NCBI RefSeq assembly: GCF_900111945.1
Contig: NZ_FOYO01000001.1
Span: 38,251 to 102,250 of the forward strand
Direction of reading: 5' to 3'
From: Litoreibacter janthinus
Lineage (GTDB): Bacteria > Pseudomonadota > Alphaproteobacteria > Rhodobacterales > Rhodobacteraceae
Length of the DNA: 64,000 nt
The position numbers were made by a program, and so were the translations under genes. This document shows positions 45,047 through 56,024 of this stretch, piece by piece. Below the pieces are notes generated by a model that saw only the letters and a list, made by a program, of their open reading frames with translations, was not told the origin of the DNA and did no database searches. The first letter of the stretch is position 1. Each line of letters begins with the position of its first letter.

Positions 45047-46651
45047 TTATTCAGCAGCCACACCGACGGGGGCTTGCACAGAGGCGCCACCGCGGATGGT
45101 CATCCACATATTCCAGACCATGATCAGCCCCCCAGCGAGGTAAAGGACCCCACCCAGACCGCGAACCACATACATTGGATACTTGGCAGATACGGTGTCA
45201 GCGAAGCTGTTCACCAAGAAGCCTTGGCTGTCGACTTCACGCCACATCAGGCCTTCCATGATCCCGCTGACCCACATCGACGACGCGTAGAGCACGATGC
45301 CGATCGTAGCCAACCAAAAGTGCGTGTTGATGGCCGAGATTGAATACATCTTCTCACGTCCCCAGAGTTTTGGTGTCAGGAAGTAGATCGCAGCGAAAGT
45401 GATCATGCCGTTCCAGCCAAGAGCTCCGGAGTGCACGTGACCAATAGTCCAGTCAGTGTAGTGCGACAGCGAGTTGACTGCACGGATCGACATCATCGGG
45501 CCCTCGAAGGTGGACATGCCGTAAAAGGCAAGCGAGGCCACCATCAAGCGAATGATCGGGTCGGTGCGCAACTTGTCCCATGCGCCTTGCAGCGTCATCA
45601 GACCGTTAATCATACCACCCCAAGACGGCATCCACAGTACGATCGAGAAGACCATACCAAGCGTCGAGGCCCAGTCAGGCAACGCGGTGTAGTGCAGGTG
45701 GTGAGGGCCGGCCCAGATATAAAGGAAGATCAGCGCCCAAAAGTGGATGATCGACAATTTGTAAGAGTAAACCGGACGACCTGCTTGCTTGGGTACGAAG
45801 TAGTACATCATGCCAAGGAAGCCTGCTGTCAGGAAGAAGCCCACTGCGTTGTGGCCATACCACCACTGCGTCATGGCATCTTGCACGCCCGAGAAGACCT
45901 GAACCGATTTGGAACCCCAGATCGACACCGGAATGGACAGGTTGTTGACCAAGTGCAGCATCGCGACAGTCACAATGAACGACAGGAAGAACCAGTTGGC
46001 CACATAGATGTGACGTTCTTTTCGGGTCAGAATAGTGCCCATGAACACGGCCAGATATGCAACCCAAACGACTGTCAGCCAGATGTCCACATACCATTCA
46101 GGCTCAGCATATTCTTTGGATTGCGTCGCACCAAGCAGGTAGCCGGTTGCAGCCAGAACGATGAAAAGGTTGTAGCCCCAAAACACGAACCAAGCGAGAT
46201 TGCCGCCCCACAGCCGCTGCGCGGATGTGCGTTGCACGATATAGAACGACGTTGCGATCAGCGCGTTACCACCGAATGCAAAAATAACCGCGGACGTGTG
46301 CAGCGGACGAAGACGCCCGAAGTTGGCGAAGGGCTGGGCCCAATCGAAGTTCAGAACGGGAAACGCTAATTGGAATGCGATAAACGTGCCTACAAGAAAC
46401 CCGACGACACCCCAAAAGGCTGTTGCGACAATCCCGAAGCGCACGGGGCCATCCATGTAGCCCGCTTCATCCCCAGCTGTGACGGCGACCGGCTCGTCCG
46501 TGTGCCGAAGCACCCAAACAAACATGACGATCCCCACCACAAGAATCAAAAGCGCGTGAACTTGGTAAGCCAAGTCATGCGCCCAGTTCGCTGCAAGGGC
46601 GGCAAACAATATGACGCCCCCCAACAGTATTAGCTTGATATAATTAAGCAT
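45047..46651 (-). CDS. ccoN: Cytochrome cbb3 oxidase subunit I
   Basis: A 534-residue haem-copper oxidase subunit with about 14 helices. His ligands are visible in [17 protein letters not shown] (low-spin haem), [18 protein letters not shown] and [17 protein letters not shown] (CuB and the crosslinked Tyr region) and [19 protein letters not shown] (haem b3). It is the catalytic core of the high-affinity C-type oxidase used at low oxygen. First gene of ccoNOQP; an FNR box lies about 98 bases upstream. Confidence 0.97.
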   Translation of the reverse strand: MLNYIKLILLGGVILFAALAANWAHDLAYQVHALLILVVGIVMFVWVLRHTDEPVAVTAGDEAGYMDGPVRFGIVATAFWGVVGFLVGTFIAFQLAFPVLNFDWAQPFANFGRLRPLHTSAVIFAFGGNALIATSFYIVQRTSAQRLWGGNLAWFVFWGYNLFIVLAATGYLLGATQSKEYAEPEWYVDIWLTVVWVAYLAVFMGTILTRKERHIYVANWFFLSFIVTVAMLHLVNNLSIPVSIWGSKSVQVFSGVQDAMTQWWYGHNAVGFFLTAGFLGMMYYFVPKQAGRPVYSYKLSIIHFWALIFLYIWAGPHHLHYTALPDWASTLGMVFSIVLWMPSWGGMINGLMTLQGAWDKLRTDPIIRLMVASLAFYGMSTFEGPMMSIRAVNSLSHYTDWTIGHVHSGALGWNGMITFAAIYFLTPKLWGREKMYSISAINTHFWLATIGIVLYASSMWVSGIMEGLMWREVDSQGFLVNSFADTVSAKYPMYVVRGLGGVLYLAGGLIMVWNMWMTIRGGASVQAPVGVAAE

Positions 46652-46742
46652 TTTTCACCCGTTCCGTTCAATCCTGGCCGATTAATTAGGGAATCCCCAA
46701 CCTCAGCATGGCTGCAAATGCCGAATATAAAGAGGTGGGGCC

Positions 46743-46756
46743 TTGATATATGTCAA
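46743..46756 (-). promoter_or_regulatory. FNR-type operator upstream of ccoN
   Basis: TTGATATATGTCAA, one mismatch from TTGAT-N4-ATCAA, in the 188-base gap between ccoN and fnrL. It should mediate low-oxygen control of ccoNOQP by FnrL. Confidence 0.88.
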
Positions 46757-46839
46757 AAGGCACCCAATGCGGGTCGAAGTGAAGTGGTTTTTATAGCTTC
46801 GCGCCGGATTTCTTTTGCAAGTGCAGAAAATTTACGGCC

Positions 46840-47568
46840 TTACGGCAGGGTCGCACCGTCGCTGTCGTCGCCCGCTTCGTCAAGAAGACGGTTGAGGTCG
46901 GGTATGGTTACCTTCCGAGTGCCATCAAGAACCAGAACGCCGTCCCGCTTCAGGGCGGCCATCTGACGGCTCACAGTCTCAATCGTCAAGCCAAGATAGT
47001 CTGACATCGCGTCCCGTGTCAGAGGAAGATCCAATAGCAGCTTCTCGCCTTCCCTTCGACCAAGGCGGCGCGCGCAGATTAACAGGAAACTTGCAATCTT
47101 TTCTCGGGCTGTCTTGCGGCCCAACAAAAGCATCCATTCGCGCGCAGCGTCCAATTCATCCAGCGCGATCTCGACCAAACGCTCTTGAACGTGCGGCGTC
47201 GTTTGGGTGACGCGTTCGAAAGGCCGTTTGTGGAAATGACAAAGCGTCAGCTCCGACACAGCAGTCACATCGAACGACGCCGTTTCCCGCCCAGGACGAC
47301 CGATAAAATCCGATGGCAATAGCAGACCAACCATTTGCATACGCCCGTCGACCATGGATCGCGACAACGACGCCACGCCAGTCACAACCGACGCCACAAA
47401 AGTCATAGGATCGCCCATCAGCACAACAGAGGCACCAGCAGGATAAGTCTTGTAATACTTGATCTTATCAAGCTCGACCAACTCATCATCTGTGCACCGA
47501 GAACAAATTGCCCGAGGGCGTATCGGGCAATTGCTGCAAGTTTTCGAAGTCAGATCAATCTGGGTCAT
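46840..47568 (-). CDS. fnrL: Oxygen-sensing regulator FnrL
   Basis: A 242-residue Crp/Fnr regulator. Amino-terminal Cys residues at 11, 14, 22 and 25 (CSNCP and CSRC) plus the central Cys in LTLCHFHK can hold an oxygen-labile 4Fe-4S cluster. The carboxyl helix-turn-helix is MSDYLGLTIETVSRQMAALKRDG, with Glu and Arg positions suited to TTGAT half-sites. Start at MTQIDLTSKTC; a 20-residue upstream extension was rejected. It is read away from hemN with an FNR box between, and ccoNOQP follows it in the same direction. Confidence 0.95.
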   Translation of the reverse strand: MTQIDLTSKTCSNCPIRPRAICSRCTDDELVELDKIKYYKTYPAGASVVLMGDPMTFVASVVTGVASLSRSMVDGRMQMVGLLLPSDFIGRPGRETASFDVTAVSELTLCHFHKRPFERVTQTTPHVQERLVEIALDELDAAREWMLLLGRKTAREKIASFLLICARRLGRREGEKLLLDLPLTRDAMSDYLGLTIETVSRQMAALKRDGVLVLDGTRKVTIPDLNRLLDEAGDDSDGATLP

Positions 47569-47589
47569 AAAACCTACATGATGGAGAAC

Positions 47590-47603
47590 TTGATCAGGAT
47601 CAA
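47590..47603. promoter_or_regulatory. FNR operator between fnrL and hemN
   Basis: TTGATCAGGATCAA is a perfect TTGAT-N4-ATCAA palindrome. It is 22 bases from the fnrL start and 36 from the hemN start, so one site can act on both genes, most simply fnrL autoregulation and hemN control. Confidence 0.92.
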
Positions 47604-47638
47604 GGTTTACACTGATCTTGTGAAGCATTTAGGCCAGT

Positions 47639-48988
47639 ATGACACAGCATGAAACTCTCCGCCGCTACGGCTTATTCACGTCCAGAGCGCCAAGGTACAC
47701 AAGTTACCCGACCGCTCCGCATTTCAACAAAGAAATCGGGCCCGAAACGATGGCCGATTGGCTGGAGCAGGTCGATGAAAACGCGAAGGTGTCACTTTAT
47801 GTGCACATTCCATTTTGTCGTAGGCTCTGCTGGTTCTGCGCCTGCCGCACTCAAGGGACCCAAACCGACGCGCCGTTGCGCGGTTATCTCGACATGCTCA
47901 AAGCCGAACTGGCGATGATCGCAAATAGCTTGCCTACTGGCGTCAAACTCGGTCGCTTGCACTGGGGTGGCGGGACACCAACCATTTTGCCGCCCGCCAT
48001 GATCCGCGAACTGGCGGCCGAGATTGACCGCTACTTCCCACTCAGTGAAGGCTCGGAGTTTTCGGTTGAGATCGATCCAACCTTGATCGATGCGGACAAG
48101 ATCGCCGCCTTAAGCGAAGCGGGATTGACCCGCGCGAGCCTCGGAATTCAGGATTTTGATCCGCACGTGCAATCCGCAATCGGCCGAATTCAGAGCTTTG
48201 ACGAAACCAAATGGGCCGCTCAGGCCTTGCGCGAAGCTGGGGCGAAGAATCTCAATCTGGACATCCTATACGGACTGCCATTCCAAACAGCTGACAGCCT
48301 GACTGACACGGTGGCAAAGACATTGGATTTGTCTCCGGACCGGCTGGCCCTTTACGGGTATGCCCACGTCCCTTGGGCCGCAAAACGGCAAGTGCTAATA
48401 CCGGAGGACCACCTCCCGGACGGGCCGACGCGTTACGCCTTGTTCCATATGGCCTCTCAGCTGTTTGGCGCGGCTGGCTATGACGCAGTCGGCATCGACC
48501 ACTTCGCCCGAGCAGGCGACGGCTTGTTGAACGCATCCCTGAACGGCACGCTGCGGCGCAACTTCCAAGGTTACACCGATGACCAATCTGAAGTTTTGAT
48601 CGGCGTCGGCGCGTCCTCAATATCGCGCTTCCCGAACGGCTACGCCCAGAACGCACCCGGGACAGGCGAATATGCAACCGCTATAGCATCGGGCAAGCTC
48701 GCGACGACGCGCGGGCACGCGATGAGCGCTGACGACACGCTTCGCGCCCAGTTGATCGAGGATCTGATGTGCCGCTTCGCAATCGACTTTAAAGATGTTG
48801 CGCAAACAACAGGTGCAGAGATCGACGAAGTCGTGAATTTCGCCAAGGACTTGCACAAGTCTTACGCGGATGTGTCCACAATTACGGCCCAATCTCTAAG
48901 CCTGTCTGAGCCCGCCTTGTCCCGCCTCATGGCTATGGACTTGGACGCGTACCAAACTGCATCCAATCGCCACTCCTTGGCGATCTAG
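47639..48988 (+). CDS. hemN: Oxygen-independent coproporphyrinogen III oxidase
   Basis: A 449-residue radical-SAM enzyme of anaerobic haem synthesis. The cluster Cys residues are C60, C64 and C67 in HIPFCRRLCWFCACR. The glycine-rich HWGGGTPTILPP and the SLGIQDFDPHVQSAIGRIQ segment are typical of bona fide HemN rather than the HemW-like proteins. It starts at ATG 47639 and is divergent from fnrL with a shared FNR box. Confidence 0.95.
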   Translation: MTQHETLRRYGLFTSRAPRYTSYPTAPHFNKEIGPETMADWLEQVDENAKVSLYVHIPFCRRLCWFCACRTQGTQTDAPLRGYLDMLKAELAMIANSLPTGVKLGRLHWGGGTPTILPPAMIRELAAEIDRYFPLSEGSEFSVEIDPTLIDADKIAALSEAGLTRASLGIQDFDPHVQSAIGRIQSFDETKWAAQALREAGAKNLNLDILYGLPFQTADSLTDTVAKTLDLSPDRLALYGYAHVPWAAKRQVLIPEDHLPDGPTRYALFHMASQLFGAAGYDAVGIDHFARAGDGLLNASLNGTLRRNFQGYTDDQSEVLIGVGASSISRFPNGYAQNAPGTGEYATAIASGKLATTRGHAMSADDTLRAQLIEDLMCRFAIDFKDVAQTTGAEIDEVVNFAKDLHKSYADVSTITAQSLSLSEPALSRLMAMDLDAYQTASNRHSLAI

Positions 48989-48989
48989 A

Positions 48990-49226
48990 TTAAAACGCCT
49001 TGAAGGTGAGCGTGGTCAATGTCCTCTCGATCGCGGGGATACTGAGCAGGTTGTCGTTGATAAACTGCCCAATATCTTCGCCTTCGGGCACATAGACCTT
49101 CAAAAGCAAGTCGAACGCGCCGGAGGTAGAGTAGAGTTCCGAGTGGAATTCTCTAAGCACAATCTCTTCGGCTACCTTGTAGCCTTGACCCGGCTTGCAT
49201 CTGATCTGGACAAAAACGCAATTCAT
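48990..49226 (-). CDS. Stand-alone Lrp/AsnC ligand-binding (RAM) domain protein
   Basis: A 78-residue protein MNCVFVQIRCKPGQGYKVAE..., with EFHSELYSTSGAFDLLLKVYVPEGEDIGQFIN and the ending IERTLTTLTFKAF. This is the Lrp/AsnC effector (RAM) domain without a DNA-binding domain. Such proteins form dimers or rings and may bind an amino acid or modulate Lrp regulators. A longer frame has a non-family leader and was rejected. It converges with hemN with one base between stops. Confidence 0.85.
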   Translation of the reverse strand: MNCVFVQIRCKPGQGYKVAEEIVLREFHSELYSTSGAFDLLLKVYVPEGEDIGQFINDNLLSIPAIERTLTTLTFKAF

Positions 49227-49300
49227 TTGGGCCTCCCTTGCTGATTGCTCGTGCACTTTGACACGCCTTCGCAGTAGAGGAAAGTCGCCGGTTGAGTTGA

Positions 49301-50900
<1,600 letters not shown>

Positions 50901-50903
50901 TTG

Positions 50904-51446
50904 ATGCTTGCAAGGGTGTCCAAAGCTTGGGCGAGGGCTGAGATTGCCCTCGCCTCTTTCTGCGCAGTGCTGGTCACCGCGTTGATCCTGTTGAACGTCG
51001 TGACCCGAGCGTTCAATGCCTCGATCTATTGGGTCGACGAGGCGGCCATCTATGCGATGGTTTGGATGTGTTTTTTGGCTGCGTCAGCTGCTTTGCACGA
51101 ACGTAGCGCCGTCTCTGTAACGCTGGTTCAGGGCTTACTAGGCGCCAAAGGGCAGAAGATACTGGGCCGCGTGGTCGATCTGTGCGTTTTGGTTTTTGCG
51201 ATATCGTTGCTATACTTTTCGTGGCGCTGGCTGTTGCCGGTTGACCTACTTCGTGCGGGCTTCAACCTAGAAGCCTTCCAAGGCGAAACCTTCAACTTCG
51301 TCTACGCGGAGCCGACGACCACCTTGGGTGTGCGGAAAATCTGGGTGTGGTCAGTGTTGGGCTTGTTTGTCATTGGCACATTGCTTCACGCAGTCGCCAA
51401 TCTGTTTTCGCCTGCACCTGAACTAGAACCGGTGGCCCATACATGA
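50904..51446 (+). CDS. TRAP transporter small permease subunit (DctQ family)
   Basis: A 180-residue membrane protein with four helices (EIALASFCAVLVTALILLNVVTR; AAIYAMVWMCFLAASAALHE; LCVLVFAISLLYFSWRW; VWSVLGLFVIGTLLHAV). It pairs with the large permease. The start is taken at ATG 50904 rather than the TTG before it. Its stop overlaps the DctM gene start by four bases. Confidence 0.9.
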   Translation: MLARVSKAWARAEIALASFCAVLVTALILLNVVTRAFNASIYWVDEAAIYAMVWMCFLAASAALHERSAVSVTLVQGLLGAKGQKILGRVVDLCVLVFAISLLYFSWRWLLPVDLLRAGFNLEAFQGETFNFVYAEPTTTLGVRKIWVWSVLGLFVIGTLLHAVANLFSPAPELEPVAHT

Positions 51447-52702
51447 CGCCAATCGTCTTCGTTGCCTTGCTATTTGGCGCAGTGCCAATCGCGCTTGTCC
51501 TGATTTTGACCTCGATCTGGTATATCTCTGAAAGCGGCAACACTGTTTTGTTCGACAGCTTCATGCAGCAGTTGTTCTCGGGTGTGGAAAATTACGGCTT
51601 GCTCGCCATCCCCCTCTTCATGCTTACGGGCGAGTTAATGAACGAAGGTGGAATGACCAGCCGCCTGATCAACGCGGCGCGTGTCTTTGTAGGCGGCTTT
51701 CGCGGAGGGCTCGCTTATATCAACCTACTGGCCAACATGTTCATGGCCGCAATTATCGGCTCCGCCGCTTCACAGATCGCCGTCATGAGCCGCGCGATGG
51801 TCCCTGCGATGGAGGCCGAGGGCTACGACAAGGGATTTGCTGCCGCGACGACGGCTGCGGGCGGTTTGTTGGCCCCCGTCATCCCCCCTTCGATGCTCTT
51901 CGTGATTTACGGTGTACTCGCTCAGATCCCTATCGGGGACATGTTTTTGGCGGGCATCATCCCAGGCCTTATTTTGGTAGCAGTCTTTTTCGCCGTCATC
52001 ACACTCATCGGGCTTTTCAAACCTATGCCCAAAGGCACTTGGATGAGCTTTAAAGAAGCCCGGTCGGCCTTGCTCGCCTGCTTACCTGCCGCATTGATCC
52101 CCGCAGCAATCATCGGCGGCATCCTGTTCGGGATCGCCACCCCCACCGAATCCGCAGCCGTTGCATCAATGGTAGCGTTTCTCATAGGCTGGCTGGTTTA
52201 CGGCGAAATCAATCCGTTGAAACTAGGCCTTCTTTTCGCGAGAACAGCGCGTAACGCCTCCATGGTCATTTTCATGATCGCTGCGGCGAATGTCTTTGGC
52301 TGGGTGATTATTTACGAAGCCTTGCCGCAAAAACTCGCGGCATTAATCACAACTATAACGTCAGACCCATTCACGTTCCTGCTGATCGTCAACCTCGCCC
52401 TTCTGATCGTTGGAATGCTGATTGATGGCATTGCCGCGCTCATCCTCGTGACACCAATTCTTTTGCCGATCGCAATGAACGACTACAACATTGACCCGTT
52501 CCATTTTGGTGTCGTCATGAGCCTCAACTTGGTGCTGGGACTGCTTACCCCTCCTGTTGGGGTTGGTCTCTACATTGCATCCGCAATGTCAGGCGCTTCG
52601 GCTGGACAAATCTTACGCGCCCTTTGGCCGTTCCTGCTGGCAGTCACAGGCGTCCTTATCCTGCTCAGTTATGTACCGTGGCTTTCCACGGCTTTGCTAT
52701 AG
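51443..52702 (+). CDS. TRAP transporter large permease subunit (DctM family)
   Basis: A 419-residue membrane protein with about 12 helices. The typical features are LLAIPLFMLTGELMNEGGMTSRL, AAATTAAGGLLAPVIPPSMLFVIYG and the carboxyl GLLTPPVGVGLYIASAMSG, which holds the ion-binding region. It is the sodium-driven channel of the TRAP system. It starts with an ATGA overlap with dctQ. Confidence 0.94.
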   Translation: MTPIVFVALLFGAVPIALVLILTSIWYISESGNTVLFDSFMQQLFSGVENYGLLAIPLFMLTGELMNEGGMTSRLINAARVFVGGFRGGLAYINLLANMFMAAIIGSAASQIAVMSRAMVPAMEAEGYDKGFAAATTAAGGLLAPVIPPSMLFVIYGVLAQIPIGDMFLAGIIPGLILVAVFFAVITLIGLFKPMPKGTWMSFKEARSALLACLPAALIPAAIIGGILFGIATPTESAAVASMVAFLIGWLVYGEINPLKLGLLFARTARNASMVIFMIAAANVFGWVIIYEALPQKLAALITTITSDPFTFLLIVNLALLIVGMLIDGIAALILVTPILLPIAMNDYNIDPFHFGVVMSLNLVLGLLTPPVGVGLYIASAMSGASAGQILRALWPFLLAVTGVLILLSYVPWLSTALL

Positions 52703-52813
52703 CAACCGATTAACAGACGCACAGGTGCGCCGACAGAATTGCGCTGACATTGCTGGATTTCACCGCGCTGCTATGGCAAGACCGAAGTCGTAATAGGCAC
52801 AGGGAATAACATA

Positions 52814-53920
52814 GTGAAAAAGGCCCTAATAACCGGCGTAACCGGACAGGACGGCTCCTATTTGGCGGAGTTTCTGCTCGACAAGGGCTACGAAGTGCAC
52901 GGCATCAAGCGCCGCGCTTCGTCATTCAACACCCAGCGCGTAGATCATATCTACCAAGATCCTCATCTCGATAACGCGCGGTTTATGCTGCATTACGGGG
53001 ACCTCACCGACAGCTCCAACCTCACGCGTATTCTGTCCGAGGTCCAGCCTGACGAAGTCTATAATCTAGGTGCGCAATCGCATGTCGCGGTAAGCTTTGA
53101 GTCTCCAGAGTATACGGCCGACGTCGATGCCATGGGTGCGCTACGCCTTCTTGAGGCTATTCGCTTCCTCGGGCTTGAAAAGAAAACTCGATTCTATCAG
53201 GCATCAACCTCGGAGCTTTACGGCCTCGTGCAAGAGACGCCGCAAACCGAGACAACGCCTTTCCATCCGCGAAGCCCTTACGCAGTTGCGAAGATGTATG
53301 CCTACTGGATTACAGTGAACTATCGCGAAGCGTATGGAATGTACGCCTGCAATGGCATCTTGTTTAATCACGAAAGCCCGCGCCGAGGCGAAACCTTTGT
53401 GACGCGCAAGATCACCCGCGGCTTGGCGAATATCGCGCAGGGCTTGGAAGACTGTCTTTACATGGGCAACATTGATGCCCTGCGTGATTGGGGCCACGCC
53501 AAAGACTACGTTCGGATGCAGTGGATGATGCTGCAGCAGGACAAGCCAGACGACTTCGTTATTGCGACTGGGAAACAGTATTCCGTTCGTCAGTTCATTC
53601 TTTGGGCGGCAGAACACCTTGGGATAGCCCTGCGCTTCGAAGGCAGCGATGTTGAAGAAGTGGCCATTGTCGACTCCATCACCGGCGACAAAGCGCCAGC
53701 TTTGAAACCTGGCGACGTGGTTTTGCGCATCGACCCTCGTTACTTCCGCCCGGCCGAAGTCGAAACGTTGCTTGGAGACCCGACCAAAGCAAAACGGGAA
53801 CTTGGCTGGTCACCAGAAATCACAACCCAAGAAATGTGCGCCGAAATGGTCGCAGAGGATCTCAAAGCCGCGCGTCGGATGGTGGTATTGAAAGCCCATG
53901 AGGCGGAGCAAAAAGCCTGA
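52814..53920 (+). CDS. gmd: GDP-mannose 4,6-dehydratase
   Basis: A 368-residue extended SDR. The NAD(P) loop is [13 protein letters not shown]; catalytic Thr/Ser region STSELYG and YAVAK (Tyr156, Lys160); [17 protein letters not shown] binds the nucleotide sugar. It converts GDP-mannose to GDP-4-keto-6-deoxymannose. The start is GTG at 52814. Its stop overlaps the next start by one base. First gene of a four-gene operon. Confidence 0.96.
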   Translation: MKKALITGVTGQDGSYLAEFLLDKGYEVHGIKRRASSFNTQRVDHIYQDPHLDNARFMLHYGDLTDSSNLTRILSEVQPDEVYNLGAQSHVAVSFESPEYTADVDAMGALRLLEAIRFLGLEKKTRFYQASTSELYGLVQETPQTETTPFHPRSPYAVAKMYAYWITVNYREAYGMYACNGILFNHESPRRGETFVTRKITRGLANIAQGLEDCLYMGNIDALRDWGHAKDYVRMQWMMLQQDKPDDFVIATGKQYSVRQFILWAAEHLGIALRFEGSDVEEVAIVDSITGDKAPALKPGDVVLRIDPRYFRPAEVETLLGDPTKAKRELGWSPEITTQEMCAEMVAEDLKAARRMVVLKAHEAEQKA

Positions 53921-54855
53921 TGGCGCAGCTAAAAGCAAAGCGGATTCTGCTGACGGGTGGTGGCGGTATGGTTGGGCAAAACCTTCTAGAAGCTGCCCCG
54001 CACCTGAACATTGACCATCCGTCCAGCAAAACGCTTGATCTGGCCAAAGCCAACGACGTTCAGGCCTATCTGCAGGACACCAAGCCAGACTTGATTATTC
54101 ATGCTGCGGGCAAAGTCGGCGGCATTCAGGCAAATATGGCAGATCCTGTAGGGTTTCTGGACAAGAACCTTGCGATCGGGCGAAACCTGATCATGGGCGC
54201 ATATGAAGCAAGGGTGCCGGAGTTTCTGAACCTGGCGTCGACCTGCATCTACCCACGAGCTGCGGACAACCCGCTGCGGGAAGACATGGTTCTCACTGGC
54301 GAGCTAGAGCCAACCAACGAAGGCTATGCGATCGCCAAAATTGCAGCCCTCCGTCTGTGTGAGTATATCCGCCGCCAGCGACCCGAGATGCAATACAAGA
54401 CACTCATCCCCTGCAATCTCTACGGCCCTCACGACAACTTTCATCCCGAAAAATCCCACTTGCTCCCTGCGATCATTCGCAAGGTTCACGACGCAAAGCA
54501 AAGTGGCGCCGGCAAAGTGGAGATTTGGGGCGATGGCACAGCGCGACGCGAATTCATGTATGCGGGCGATCTAGCGAGCGCCATTCTTGCTGCTGCGGCA
54601 CAGATGTCATCCCTTCCTGATCTGATGAACACGGGGCTAGGGCATGACCATTCAATCAATGATTACTATCAAACCGTAGCTGATGTTCTGGGATGGCACG
54701 GAACTTTCACGCATGATTTGTCCAAGCCAGTTGGTATGAAGCAAAAACTTTGCTCGACCGAAAAAGCCACCGCATGGGGATGGACCGCGTCAACATCGCT
54801 TACGGATGGAATTACCAAAACCTACGACTATTTTCTGGAGAACCACGCATCATGA
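53920..54855 (+). CDS. GDP-L-fucose synthase / GDP-L-colitose synthase-like epimerase-reductase
   Basis: A 311-residue SDR. The cofactor loop is LLTGGGGMVGQNL; Cys109 in STCIYPR and the NFHP..SH His are the epimerase residues; Tyr136 and Lys140 (YAIAK) form the SDR pair. This is Fcl/WcaG by similarity. ColC, which makes GDP-colitose from the 3,6-dideoxy intermediate, belongs to the same family, and the next gene encodes a ColD-type dehydratase, so ColC activity is as likely as Fcl. The sequence alone does not separate these. It overlaps both neighbours. Confidence 0.85.
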   Translation: MAQLKAKRILLTGGGGMVGQNLLEAAPHLNIDHPSSKTLDLAKANDVQAYLQDTKPDLIIHAAGKVGGIQANMADPVGFLDKNLAIGRNLIMGAYEARVPEFLNLASTCIYPRAADNPLREDMVLTGELEPTNEGYAIAKIAALRLCEYIRRQRPEMQYKTLIPCNLYGPHDNFHPEKSHLLPAIIRKVHDAKQSGAGKVEIWGDGTARREFMYAGDLASAILAAAAQMSSLPDLMNTGLGHDHSINDYYQTVADVLGWHGTFTHDLSKPVGMKQKLCSTEKATAWGWTASTSLTDGITKTYDYFLENHAS

Positions 54856-56024
54856 GCTTTAAATTTCCGCTCGCAACGTCGTCTTGGGACCAAGCCGAAC
54901 AAGATGCGTTGCAGCGCGTAATCGCATCGGATCGCTACTCCATGGGCAGCGAGGTCGAAACCTTTGAGCGCCAGTTCGCGAAACATTTCGGTTCAAGCTA
55001 TGCTGTAATGGTCAACTCGGGCTCATCCGCCAACCTGCTTATGGTCGCCGCGTTATTCTATTCGCAGAACCCAGAGCTGAGCCTGAAGGCAGGGGACGAG
55101 GTGATTGTTCCTGCAGTCTCTTGGAGCACGACATACTTCCCGCTTCAGCAATACGGCTTGAAGCTGAAATTCGTCGATATAGACGCTGAAACCTTGAACT
55201 ACGACCTTGAGGCTTTGGCCGATGCCGTGACCGACAAGACACGCGCACTGATGGTGGTGAACTTGCTTGGCAATCCGAACGACTTTGACCGGATCAACAG
55301 CATCATTGCTGGCCGAGGGATTGTCATGATTGAAGACAATTGCGAGTCGATGGGTGCAACCTTCAACGGCAAACAAGCCGGCACCTTCGGAGTGATGGGA
55401 AGTTTCTCGTCTTTCTTCTCGCACCACATCTCGACCATGGAAGGCGGCCTCGTAGTCACCGACGACGAAGCACTTTACCACATCATGCTTTCCCTCCGCG
55501 CGCATGGCTGGACACGAAACCTTCCCAAAGAGAACACTTTGACGGGGACGAAAAGCGATGATCCTTTCGAGGAATCGTTCAAGTTTGTTCTTCCAGGATA
55601 CAACCTCAGACCACTGGAAATGTCAGGCGCGCTTGGACAGGCGCAATTGCTAAAGTTGCCTTCGCTGATCGACGGGCGGCGCAGCAATGCCGCGGCCTTC
55701 CAGCAGAAAATGCAGAACCATCCCCTGTTTACGATCCAGAAAGAAACTGGACAAAGCAGTTGGTTTGGTTTCAGCTTGGTGATGAAGGAAAGCGCGAACG
55801 TGTCGCGCAAACAAGCGATCTCGGCGCTGACCGACGCTGGCTTCGAGTGTCGGCCAATCGTGACGGGCAACTTTGCCAAGAACGAAGTTCTGAAATACTT
55901 CGACTACGAAGTTCACCAGCAACTGGCAAATGCCGACTACATTGACCAAAACGGTTTGTTTATCGGGAACCACCACTATCCGATCCAAGATGCGTTTGAT
56001 GTTCTGGCAGAGGTGACAGTTTAA
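54852..56024 (+). CDS. ColD-type GDP-4-keto-6-deoxymannose 3-dehydratase (DegT/DnrJ family)
   Basis: A 390-residue member of the DegT/DnrJ/EryC1/StrS fold. At the PLP lysine position it reads [12 protein letters not shown] (His191-His192) where aminotransferases have Lys. A His at this place is the mark of ColD, which uses PLP to remove the C3 hydroxyl and makes a 3,6-dideoxy sugar. Other blocks match: [10 protein letters not shown] (PLP phosphate), [23 protein letters not shown]. The length matches ColD (388). Start at [12 protein letters not shown], with an ATGA overlap with the gene before. Confidence 0.85.
   Translation: MSFKFPLATSSWDQAEQDALQRVIASDRYSMGSEVETFERQFAKHFGSSYAVMVNSGSSANLLMVAALFYSQNPELSLKAGDEVIVPAVSWSTTYFPLQQYGLKLKFVDIDAETLNYDLEALADAVTDKTRALMVVNLLGNPNDFDRINSIIAGRGIVMIEDNCESMGATFNGKQAGTFGVMGSFSSFFSHHISTMEGGLVVTDDEALYHIMLSLRAHGWTRNLPKENTLTGTKSDDPFEESFKFVLPGYNLRPLEMSGALGQAQLLKLPSLIDGRRSNAAAFQQKMQNHPLFTIQKETGQSSWFGFSLVMKESANVSRKQAISALTDAGFECRPIVTGNFAKNEVLKYFDYEVHQQLANADYIDQNGLFIGNHHYPIQDAFDVLAEVTV

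Noticed and set aside
45431-46369. A 312-residue plus-strand frame opposite ccoN
   Set aside because: Antisense shadow of ccoN, with no hydrophobic or family pattern.
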